A DNA stretch of 62,000 bases from Symbiodinium natans (lineage: Eukaryota > Sar > Dinophyceae > Suessiales > Symbiodiniaceae): contig CAJNDS010002173.1 in NCBI GenBank assembly GCA_905221605.1, forward strand, positions 365,001 to 427,000, written 5' to 3'. The position numbers and the translations under genes are program-made. Positions within the stretch are counted from its first letter, which is position 1; every line of letters begins with the position of its first letter. Of the stretch, positions 37,051 to 47,068 are shown in pieces. The notes beneath the pieces were generated by a model. That model was not told where the DNA came from, made no database searches, and saw only the letters and a list, made by a program, of their open reading frames with translations.

Positions 37051-37597
37051 TTCGTTATTTTCGCTTGTAGAGTTGTTTAGCGGCGGCTCGCTCATGCAAA
37101 GTATGTGCGCAGACAATGATCACCAGACTCAGTTTCCGGGCCAGTGACTTGGACATGCTGTCGTGAAGCAGGCATGGTGACTGCCACGGGCTTGGATGAA
37201 TGTCAACGACTTAATGTGCGATTCTGGACCTCTGCTGCCATACCTACTTCTTGTGACACAGCTGTGCACCGAAACAGTGGAACAGGTGGCTAAAGAGTTC
37301 GGTCAGCGGTGTCCTTGCAGGCGTGTCGTGCTGGCCCTCATCCTGTTCATTCTTGTACGCCCATACAACGAGCTCTTCTCTGATCACATCGTCCTTCTGA
37401 ACAGCATGTTAGCTCACATTCGGATGCCCCCGCTGGCCATGACATTGCGTAGAAGGGACTGGAGCTCAGAAGCAGTATGGTGGTTTTACTTCTGTCAGCA
37501 CCACTTTTGATTCTGATATTCTTCAAAGCATTCATGACCTTCTTGCAACGTGCTTCCCCAAGACCGACATGAGGAACACTGCGAGCACGGACCCGAG

Positions 37598-37745
37598 TAG
37601 GTGGCCATCGGCCCCTGCGCCTTCACTTCCACCTCTGTCTTCACGGCTTTGGCAACTGTCCCAGAGGACGGGGGAGGCCTAAGCTGCTTTTTCTGTCATC
37701 TGCATGTTGAGGTCAGTTCTGCTTCTGGACAAGTGAGCTTCGTCA
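37598..37745. repeat. Direct repeat copy 2
   Basis: Near-identical copy of 36885-37050 in the same orientation, about 710 bp away. Confidence 0.85.
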
Positions 37746-38924
37746 TTTTGGCCGCTGGCTTGTAGAGGACCCAGGCTTGCAAAAGCTGCTCAACCCGTCA
37801 TCAGTCATCTACCCTTCAGGCAACATGCCTCCCTGCAGCTGCTGGATCTGTCCACACAGGACAGGATGGACGTGTCCTCTCGACTATTAATGCCAAAGCA
37901 ACGGATCCCTAGGGCCCCAGCCAGTCTATAAGAGACTATTTAGTCCCTTTCGTCCCTATTCGTCCCTACTAATCCCTCTTAGTCCCTATTTGCCCTCACG
38001 AGAGTCCCTGTTCGTCCTTCTCACTCTCTTTTGGTCTCCCTTCGTCTTTGATGCTCATGTCCACGTGTCTGGATTTTTCGCAGGGTCGAACAAAGGTCAG
38101 GGAGCAGGATTCTCGCTGGGCGTAGGTCGAAATGTGGATGCATTTGAGCATCTTGGGGAGTTTGGCCTCGCCATGGGCCTTCGAGGACGCGCCTGTAGTA
38201 TTTCACAGGAGAAAACGAGGATCTGGGGGGAGCGAGACCCCCAGACTAAATGGGGACGAATCGTCCACATACCTATTCGGGGGCTAGTGGCCGGGCTGAT
38301 TCCTGTCCTCGCTCGTTGAAGTTGAGTATAAGTTTAGATTTCGGCTCGGCGCTCCGGGGAGCTGAAAGCCTTGCCACCGTGTGCTGAAACACAGCATAGT
38401 TGAAGTGCTTACAAGTCTGCGGGGGCTGCTTGGGGACCACCCAGATGCACATAGGATGTTGGGCATCTCTGTAGGTTCGAAGTGCACGAGTGCAGGCGGC
38501 TTCGCAAAGACATGCCAGCAGGCCTCTCAGCGCGTTTGGCCGCGAACGCGAGCTGACCTGCCACGGGGAAGCTAAAAGCTGCCAAGCTGGCCGGCTTAAG
38601 CTTATGCGTTTTTGAAACGGCCAATCATGTTCTCGTGCGTGTTCTGGTGCTCACTTTGTACTATGTGCTTGTGGCGTCTGGCAACCTGGCTCTCTTTCGA
38701 AGAGTGGTCTGCAACTTTCACCCCCGAACTTGTTTCGCTGGCCCGTCCCACACGGCCGACTTGCCCGCCTGATTGGCAGATTTTGGAGCACGTGTCGCAC
38801 ACGTCTGTTAAAACCTGAAACTTTGTCTTATAGTTTCTGGCTGCTTGGACAGTGAATGAGAGTTCAGCAAATAGACTAGGCCGCGCGAATTGTCCAGCTG
38901 CATCAGGCCTGTAGTGTCCTGCCA
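37746..38924. other. No gene recognised
   Basis: A short GTCCCTATT/CGTCCCTA tandem lies at 37935-38015. The rest shows no gene signal. Confidence 0.45.
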
Positions 38925-39400
38925 AAGCTTCCATTCCTCTTGAAATGAGCTATGTCCAGCGGGCATTTGCAGCCTGCTCCTGGGCAGTCGAACACGGACA
39001 CGCACATGTACCGGCAGCAAGACTGAGTTTCGCTAAGTTTCTGCTGTGCCAACGCCGTGCATGGGCACGAGATCATGCGCAGCTGCCTTCGGGCACCAAC
39101 ATGCGTGTGTTGCGGAGAGGCGCCTACAATCGCAGCATGGAGATGGAGCGCTGGCGCCCAATGCTCCCTGACCCATAGGCAACAAGTCCTGGCCTTTGAA
39201 CACAAACTAGGTTAGTGTCAGGGGCGCGTCCACGGGCTTGTGGCTTTCCGAACACGAGCTTCCCTCAAGAATTCTGCAAGTAAAAGGCCAAAAAGCCAGA
39301 GCTTAAGCCGCAGTCCTCCCCTCCAGGCCAGGATGCTTTGAGCTGGTCGCGTGCCCGTCTTGCAGCCCTCAGACTCCCAAACAGCTTCGCAGACTTCATC
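38925..39400. repeat. Dispersed repeat, copy A
   Basis: Shares long, near-identical stretches with 46131-46640 (inverted) and 41040-41205 (direct, partial). Diagnostic words are GCCGTGCATGGGCACGAGAT and ATGGAGATGGAGCGCTGGCG. It may be part of the neighbouring Copia-like element. Confidence 0.85.
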
Positions 39401-39419
39401 TGCTGGTTTATTGGGCTCT

Positions 39420-39922
39420 TTAAACGTGACAGAAACGCTGGTTCCGGAATTTTTCTCTTTCCAATAGAGCATCTGCCGGGTTGACAGCACCTGGTATGTG
39501 CTCAATCGTGAATCTTCCAAGCTGGACAAGTTCCTGGAGAAAAGCGGCTCTTAACTCAATATGGCGGACCTTCCTCAACAATGTCCCCATTTTGGAAATG
39601 GACACAGCGCTTTCAGAGTCCGAATACCCCTTAAGAAGGTAGTACCTGGAAGCCGCTAAGATCAGGCTCAAAATGCCCAAGAGCCCGCGCAGATACCCTA
39701 GCAAGTAATCACACCACCACTAACAGAATTCAGGCTCCAGCTTGCGTCCGTAAAGCACGATACCGCTTGGGGATCCGCATCGTCCAGGATCTCCCGAGTC
39801 GACGGAAACACCTGAACCTTATGCGGAAGACCTTTGACCCATTTGAGAACATCCCTCATGCATGTTTCAGCTACAAGAACAAGAGCACAAATCACCCAAG
39901 CAGCAGATCTGCCCCATGGCAA
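39420..39922 (-). pseudogene. Copia-type RNase H fragment
   Basis: Reading leftwards, the first frame holds CFTDASWSLNSVSGGVIT, the start of a Ty1/Copia RNase H. A second frame continues with LLRKVRHIELRAAFLQELV and FTIEHIPGAVNPADAL, the conserved end of that domain. A stop just after SGGVIT and a change of frame separate the halves. No integrase, protease or LTR was recognised, so this is a truncated, inactive copy. Dispersed repeat copy A lies directly downstream. Confidence 0.75.
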
Positions 39923-40179
39923 GGTGCAAAATTGACCTGCCAGGCATGGTGTGTTTTCTGTGGACAGAAGTCACGCTTCGCTTCAAGCTCTGGAGTTGAC
40001 CAACGTCAACGTTTTCTGCGGTTGCGCAGAGTCGTTTACTAGACATTCAGAATAAAAGTTTTTTTGGCAGGCTTGGGCTTTGAACAGCAAAGATATTTAA
40101 GCCTGCTGTTGTAACTGGGTTACGAGTTGTCTTAGGCAATTTTGGCGCGGCATTGCCAGCTGCAAGATTGCTAAATTAC

Positions 40180-40480
40180 AAAGAGCACCTTGACGTGTTC
40201 ACACTTTCGTCTTTGGTTGATCATGACTTTTTGATGCAACAGACCCGCACTTCACACTGTGGCACAACCTGGCTGGTGATCGTCTTGCCTGTCTTATGCC
40301 CTGCAGCGGTGAGAGTGTGCAGACGAACCGTGCTTAAGAGCCATTGGCCGTGAGTGCATTCATGAGCGCTGCATTGACAGCTGCAAGACCGCTGAATCAC
40401 GAAGAACACATTGCTCACACTTTCATCTTTGGTTGATTATCACTTTTTGATGCGACAGGCCTGCACCCCGCATGTAGCCA
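40180..40480. repeat. Tandem ~170-bp repeat, two units
   Basis: Two related units contain TTGCAAG/GCTGCAAGAC, CACACTTTC.TCTTTGGTTGAT and CTTTTTGATGC.ACAG. The family recurs inverted at 45420-45790. Confidence 0.75.
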
Positions 40481-41039
40481 AGTCACTTGGGTTTTACGGC
40501 CCAGCTGGCACCGCACGGGTCTTCCGGCAGTCTAGTTGCTTAACATGAAAGTGCCATGATTGGGGAAGCAGTGGTGTGAAGATGGAAACCTTCAGCTGTT
40601 CACCAATAGAGCTGCATGAGTCTTCTTGATGGCCATCGTCCAAGAAGTCGCACCAAGTCCTGCCTTTGGAGCCCTCCCCCAAGAAAACGCTGCGCCCAGA
40701 GAATCGCCCAGCTGATCCCAAGACCTGAAACGGGATCAGGATTCAAGGGAACCGAAAAAGTTGGACGTGCTGGAGTAGTACTTCGTCCGCAATGTCTTAT
40801 CCCCATCTAAACGCACGCGAAAAGCAAGGCATGAATCACTTGAAACACTGTGATGCCATCCTCGTCCCCCATCTAAACGCAAGTCAGAATCGTGCAGCAC
40901 GTGTCCGAGATGGATCTGCTTGGAGGCACGTGTTCTTCTGAGTTGTTCCAAAAGGCGGGACTTTTCAAGAACCTCTCCCCGCGCCTTCCAAGACATCGAG
41001 GCACAACTTTCACAACTGCCTGTAGTGGGCCGAAGCTCC

Positions 41040-41205
41040 GCCACACAAAGGCCGTGCATGGGCACGAGATGACGCGCAGCTGCCTTCGGGCAACACGTGT
41101 ATGTTGCGGAGAGCCTAGAATCGCAGCATGGAGATGGAGCGCTGGCGCCCAATGCTCCCTGAACCAAGTCCTGGCCTTTGAACACAAACTAGGTTGCGTC
41201 CACGG
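41040..41205. repeat. Dispersed repeat, copy B (partial)
   Basis: Same orientation as copy A at 38925-39400, carrying the GGCCGTGCATGGGCACGAGAT and ATGGAGATGGAGCGCTGGCG words, with small deletions. Confidence 0.8.
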
Positions 41206-42394
41206 GCTTACCCAGGCCAAGCAATGCCCAAGCTATCGCATCTAAGAGTCTCCTACCTCTGAGGGCGGCACGAAGAAAAACACAAGACGCAAAAACGGGG
41301 AAGCCCCAGCTGGACCACAGGCTGCTCTTCGCTCAGTGGCTCGATTTGTGCGTGAGCCTTTGGGCGTGAGCCGTCTGCGTGCAAATCTCGACCGTGAATG
41401 CCCAAAGCAACGAATCTCTTAAGCGCACGAGGCCCGGCTCAGGCCTCCAACCCGGAGATCTTGTAGCGGGGCACTCTAAAGCAGCCTAAACTACGGATTC
41501 CATCCCCGCATGCAGCCGGGGAGACATGCCCAAGCAGGCCTCGGAGCGAGCTTGGCCGCGAACGTGAGAAACGTGAGCTGGCTTGCGGCACACATCCGAT
41601 AAACAAAGCGTTCTTGTGCTTGTCTTGGGGCAAAGACTTGTGCGACTTGTGCCTGCCGAGCTGCAGCGCCAAGTCTGCGGCCATGACATGTTTTGAGTCA
41701 AGCCGTCAGCGGCCATCTATGTCGACACATCCTGGAGAAACGCCAGACATGGTGAGCTGGGTCTGGGGGGGCGAGGCCCCAGCGTTCACAACTTGTGGTA
41801 CTGCGCTCTACACTGCCAGGACGCAGGAATGCTTTACAGTCTCACTGCTAGCGTTTAAAGTTAACCCCAAATTGCTGTAGAAGCTGAAAGCAAGTGTACA
41901 CACTGCCTTGAATGTGCAGAAGAGGACATCGGGGAATCATTACTGGGCAGCATTTAACGGGGCCCCGTCACTGGAGGCCTAGCGGTCCTAGGGTCGGAAC
42001 GATGCGCGACAGAGCCGTAGGAAGCCCGCCACTCCACAGCTCCCGGTGTCACGGGCTGGACCAAGCTGTGACGTTTGCGACTTCTTCGGGACTCGGGACC
42101 TGCCAAGCACGTGGGAATATCCGCCTCAAGCGCAGTATCCGGTAATCTACATGCACGCCGAATGGAGATCTAGCGAAAAGCCGAGGATACCGAAGTTTTG
42201 TTGCCGAAAAGCCACCGACGCAACTCGCATGTCCGGCATTCGTCCGGAACGATCTAGTGGGCCCGAGCTCTGCTGGCTTTTGGAGCTTCGGGCGGGCCCC
42301 AACACACAAGCCGACGGAGCATTCACCCCACTTCCAATCTGAGGGCATTTCGGGGGTTAGGGCGGGAACAGGGCATCGCTTGTTTCGCATGGCC
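41206..42394. other. No gene recognised
   Basis: Short frames only; nothing supportable. Confidence 0.45.
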
Positions 42395-42535
42395 AAGTGG
42401 TTTCCAAGGCTGCAAACCGGGTGCTTAGAGGACACGGTAGTCCCTAGGGCAGATCCCACGGCCGAGTGGTTTCCAAGGCTGCAAACCGGGTGCTTAGAGG
42501 ACACGGTAGTCCCTAGGGCAGATCCCACGGTCTAA
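42395..42535. repeat. Perfect ~66-bp tandem duplication
   Basis: Two adjacent copies of a unit beginning GAGTGGTTTCCAAGGCTGCA and ending CAGATCCCACGG. The first copy differs only at its left end. Confidence 0.9.
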
Positions 42536-42544
42536 TTAGGCCCC

Positions 42545-42840
42545 ACGCTAGGCCCCGAGCGCCTCCAAGAGCGACCGAAGCATGATGGGCAGAAAGATTT
42601 CCAAGAAGGCACTCTCATGCAGGGAAAGAGAAGCCCCACGCTAGGCACCCCGAGCGCCTCCAAGAGCGACCGAAGTGACCGAAGCATGATGTGCCGCAAG
42701 ATTTCCGAGAAGGCACTCTCATGCAGGGAAAGAGAAGCCCCACGCTAGGCACCCCGAGCGCCTTCAAGAGCGACCGAAGCATGATGTGCCGCAAGATTTC
42801 CAAGAAGGCACTCTCATGCAGGGAAAGAGAAGCCAAGGAA
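42545..42840. repeat. Triplicated ~95-bp tandem repeat
   Basis: Three units start CCCCACGCTAGGC, run through GAGCGACCGAAGCATGATG and end ACTCTCATGCAGGGAAAGAG. The second unit carries an extra AGTGACCGA. Confidence 0.9.
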
Positions 42841-42939
42841 GAGCAAACCACGGCGGATTGCTCTCTTGTGGTGGATGTAAGGCTCCAGGGCTCAAACGAG
42901 CGGCTTAGCGCCCTAAGAAATCCAAAACTCCAAACGCAC

Positions 42940-43060
42940 CCTTGCTGCAGGTGCGGCGTCGAAGTTGGGCCCGCTGCCCCTGAATCAGGAGGTCAAGGAC
43001 CCCCTGAGTATGCATCACAACGTCAGAATGCCTGTGCAACAGTGGCATCGACGTTGGCCG
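42940..43060. repeat. Dispersed repeat pair, copy 1
   Basis: Shares CTGCAGGTG.GGCGT.GA, CCTGAATCAGGAGGTC and AATGCCTGTGCAACAGTGGC with 45090-45215 in the same orientation. Confidence 0.8.
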
Positions 43061-45089
43061 TGTCACGCTGGCGCGCGACCCTCTGGCTCGTGCCAGTCGA
43101 AGCGCATGAGGCCCGGCTAAGGCTTCCCACCAATGGAAATCTTGGAGGGTAGGGGGCACTCCAAAGCAGCTTTATCAAAAACAAGCTCCGCAAACAGTTG
43201 CCCCAAACACCTTGAAACCTCATCGGATTTGCAGCTTGAAAAGAGAAGTGGGAATTGGGAGCTAGCCTTCCGCACGTGCTGACCACCTAGAGAGCCCTTT
43301 AGGGCTACAAGGGTGGTAGGTTGCTGAAAATAAGCAGGTTCTCGACACAAACTCCTGGGTCCTGGAAGTTGCCGAACAGTCAGGGCTTGATAGTGATGCA
43401 ATGTTCTTAGTGCATGGCTGAGTGGCTTGAAGCTGTAAAGAAGGCCCGCCCAGCTGAGCACGTACGGACTGCAGTCTTTGTTCACTTGCCGGTGACTCTT
43501 CGGAGTTGCTCGAGTGAAGTCTCTGCGGTGGATTTCCATTCTACTCTAGTAAGCTAAGAGGTTCGCCGCAATGGCCCTACTCTCCGTTAACGGGCACCAA
43601 GCCGCGCCTACTTCTGAGGGCAGTGCCAAAACTGGACAGAAAACATCGTACAACGCTACCCTTCAAGCAGTTCGCACGTCCTGCGTCCGACACCCAATGA
43701 TGCAGCATGCGTCCACACTGACATCAAGGCAGAGAGCTGGTGGGCCGTAGGGCGAACCGCGACACCCGCACGAGTCTCCGGCGTCCCGCGAGAACTCCCG
43801 CGCCATGCATGCCCACGGGCCGAAGCAAAAGGAGCTCGACGGACCCAAGCGGAGGCCATGTTGAAGGAAGAGCTTGACAGACCCGGGCAGGGGCAAAAGC
43901 ACACACAAGAGGCACTGCGCGCCAGCAAGGAAGGAACAAAGTTATTGAAGGACCACCGGCCCTGTTTCTCACAAGTCAACGGGCTAAACATGGGTTTTGT
44001 ACGGGATAAGTACGGGCTCCGCGTGCCTACCAGGTCTTGCCCGGGGTTGTAGGACCGGCTTGTGCCGCGATGGCCGTCAAGGAGCCCATGCTGAGTCATG
44101 CTCATGCGCTGCCACGTTCATAATGACCATGGCAGGTAATGTCAAGCAATTGAAACGCCGGAACTGAGGTGCTGCTGGGGCCTAAACCCTAGACTTGGAG
44201 GACCAAGGCCAAGAACACCCTGGAAGCCTTGACCAAGTATCTTGAAGGAACTTTTCAAAATGAACAAAGCAAGTTGAACGTCAAACGTAGCTAAGAGAGC
44301 ACTCGAAAGCCCAACGACTTTAACATTTTCTTCTGCTTTTGGAAATATTTAACTGCTTTTTTGTCCTAATCGAGATACAAATGTGCTACAACCGAGCCCG
44401 AAGCTACTGGAGTTGAGGACACCTCCCCCGCCGACGGTCCTCGAGACCGCAGCAAGTCGCAGAGGTTCACTGAAAACTGAAGTCCCGAAGCGCTAGGCCC
44501 GAGCTAGGCCCCCTATAGAGAAAAACCTACATATGACTTGCGTATATTACACATCAGCTTTGGGATCTCTTTGTGGCCATACGTAACCAACAGTCGTTTC
44601 TCATTTTCGGTGGACTCCATTGGTGACTCAAGTGGGATTTGATCTCTGCATCAGGGCTTTGGTTTAGGGTTTGGGGTTTCGGGTTTAGGGTTCGGTATAA
44701 GTATTCTGGAAGGCCCGAAACTAGGGGCCCATACCTTTGACCCCTACTAGCGCTCCATTCCTCATACTCTCCAATCGATGGGACAACATTCCCACAAACA
44801 AGGGCCCACTCTTCGGGCCAAGCTAGTAGGGTCCGAAGCATGGGCCCCTAAAAATTGGCAAAAAGGTGTCCAGTGTTCGTACTTGCACAGCATTTCTTGT
44901 TCGTACATGAAGCCCCGAACATGCCCTGAATAAGGGCCTGCAGCATCCTGCAGCAGGGGCCCATAGCACGGACCTTGAAACCCCCAAAGCTTTCCAGGCT
45001 CCCTTCGTTCGCAGTGGACGATGTCAAGCTTGACCCCCTTCAAGGGTATCCGTGCAGGCACCTTCCTTCACTCCTCCTAACGCGTCTGA
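43061..45089. other. No gene recognised
   Basis: Contains a short TTTAGGG-like patch at 44648-44695. No domain was found in any frame. Confidence 0.45.
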
Positions 45090-45215
45090 AACATACCCTT
45101 TCTGCAGGTGTGGCGTTGATGTTGGGCCGGCCGCTCCTGAATCAGGAGGTCCAACCCCCCCCCCCTCAGTATGCGTCACAACGTCCATTCCAGAATGCCT
45201 GTGCAACAGTGGCCA
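45090..45215. repeat. Dispersed repeat pair, copy 2
   Basis: Partner of 42940-43060, interrupted by a C10 run. Confidence 0.8.
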
Positions 45216-45419
45216 CGAGCCTCCGAGCAAGCCCGACAGATTCTTTGCGTTAAGCAGACGCAAAGAGTCATGTCTTAACCCGTATAACCACCAGCAAAAG
45301 GCCACGATCCGGAGAGACTCCGCCGAAAGAAGACATGCGCTGTCATGCATGGATGGCCTTGCAGACTCTCAACGCTGTAGGGCCTGAGACAGGCAAGGCG
45401 ATCATCCAGCAACATGTGC

Positions 45420-45790
45420 AGCAGTTTTGCCGGGGTTGTAGGACCAGGTTGTGCCACGGTGTAAGGTGCAGGTCTGTCGCATCAAAAACACGTCGAGGTG
45501 ATTCAGCGGTCTTCCAGCTGGCAATGCCACGCATGTAAATGCACTCACAGCCAATGGCTGCCACGCATGGATGACCCTCCTGCGCACTCTCACTGCTAGT
45601 TCTGCCAGGGTTGGTAGGACCAGGTTGTGCCACGGTGTGAAGTGCAGGTCTGTTGCATCAAAAAGTGATGATCAACTAAAGATGAAAGTGTGAACACGTC
45701 AAGGCATTCTTCGTGATTCAGCGGTCTTGCAGCTGGCAATGCCGCGCTTATGAATGCACTTACGGCCAATGGCTGTCAAGCACAGGTGAC
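45420..45790. repeat. Tandem ~170-bp repeat, inverted copies
   Basis: Two units, reverse-complement relatives of 40180-40480 (shared words ACCAGGTTGTGCCAC and CAGGTCTGT.GCATCAAAAA). Confidence 0.75.
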
Positions 45791-46130
45791 CCGCCTGCGC
45801 ACTTTCACTGCTGTAGGAATATGCGTTTACATTACCAAAGCGGCCCTGGCGAGACTTAGGCGTGAGTTTCACCGATCCCTGCATCTGCAATGCTCAGACC
45901 ACCTGGCTACCACAAATCTGCTTGCGTCGCCCTTAGTCTTGCTGGTAGTGTGCGAGCGACAGGCGTTATTGAGGCCTCTTGCCGGGCTACTAAAGGGGCA
46001 CATCGTGCAGTTGCTTGGCGAAGCTATCCGAATACCAAAAGCGATGCCTCCATGTTGAATACCTAATACCAAAACCGATACACTCACACATGTCCGGTTT
46101 CGGTCCCTTGACTATTGCCGCTCGCTCATC

Positions 46131-46640
46131 CGTGTTCGACCACCCAGGAGCAGGCTTCCAGGAAAAACCCGCTGGACATTTCAGGAGGAGTGGAAGCTTT
46201 GGCATTCACAGTCGAGGCTTGCCCGCAGAACATCTTTGGAGCTGAGTGAAGGGCAGTGTTTGGGAGTCTGAGGGCTGCAAGACGGGCACGCGACCAGCTC
46301 AAAGCATCCTGGCCTGGAGGGGAGGACTGCGGCTTAAGCGAGGGAAGCTTGTGTTCGGAAAGCCGCAAGCCCGTGGACGCGCCCCTGACACTGACCTAGT
46401 TTGTGTTCAAAGGCCAGGACTTGTTGCCTATGGGTCAGGGAGCATTGGGCGCCAGCGCTCCATCTCCATGCTGCGATTCTAGGCGCCTTTCCGCAACACA
46501 CGCGTGTTGGTGCCCGAAGGCAGCTGCGCATGATCTCGTGCCCATGCACGGCGTTGGCACAGCAGAGCGAAACTTAGCGAAACTCAGTCTTGCTGCCGGT
46601 ACATGTGCGTGTCCGTGTTCGACCGCCCAGGAGCCTCTCT
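46131..46640. repeat. Dispersed repeat, copy C (inverted), abutting the viral boundary
   Basis: Reverse complement of most of copy A (38925-39400), with differences scattered along its length. It ends about 20 bp before the large palindrome. Confidence 0.85.
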
Positions 46641-46661
46641 CATAGGCAGAAGTGCCCACAT

Positions 46662-47068
46662 CGCGCTACAACACAGCTGAGAGGATCGAGGATCTAAGTT
46701 TGAGGAGTATCATTCTAGAGGCCTCAGTTCCAAAACTGCATCAGAGTGCAGTTTCAGGTCTCACAGGAACATCGCTGCAGCCGATTTTGAGGGCAGAAAA
46801 TTTGCTCGTAATCGGAATCGCAACAGGATGTAGTTCTGAGGCTGCGGAGTTGTGGAGTGTAACAGCGTGGAACTCCACAACTCCGCAGCCTCAGAACTAC
46901 ATCCTGTTGCGATTCCGATTACGAGCAAATTTTCTGCCCTCAAAATCGGCTGCAGCGATGTTCCTGTGAGACCTGAAACTGCACTCTGATGCAGTTTTGG
47001 AACTGAGGCCTCTAGAATGATACTCCTCAAACTTAGATCCTCGATCCTCTCAGCTGTGTTGTAGCGCG
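46662..47068. repeat. Perfect 197-bp inverted repeat (palindrome) at the host/virus boundary
   Basis: Left arm 46662-46858 and right arm 46872-47068 are exact reverse complements around a 13-nt loop (GTAACAGCGTGGA). The outer ends read CGCGCTACAACACAGCTG and its complement. The left arm abuts host repeat C. The right arm cuts the viral helicase reading frame. No target-site duplication is visible. It may be a fold-back element, a viral terminal repeat turned back on itself, or a library/assembly artefact. Confidence 0.95.

Noticed and set aside
46662-47068. Open frames across the palindrome joining the helicase to further protein
   Set aside because: The residues after the helicase come from the palindrome arm and do not continue the helicase motifs.
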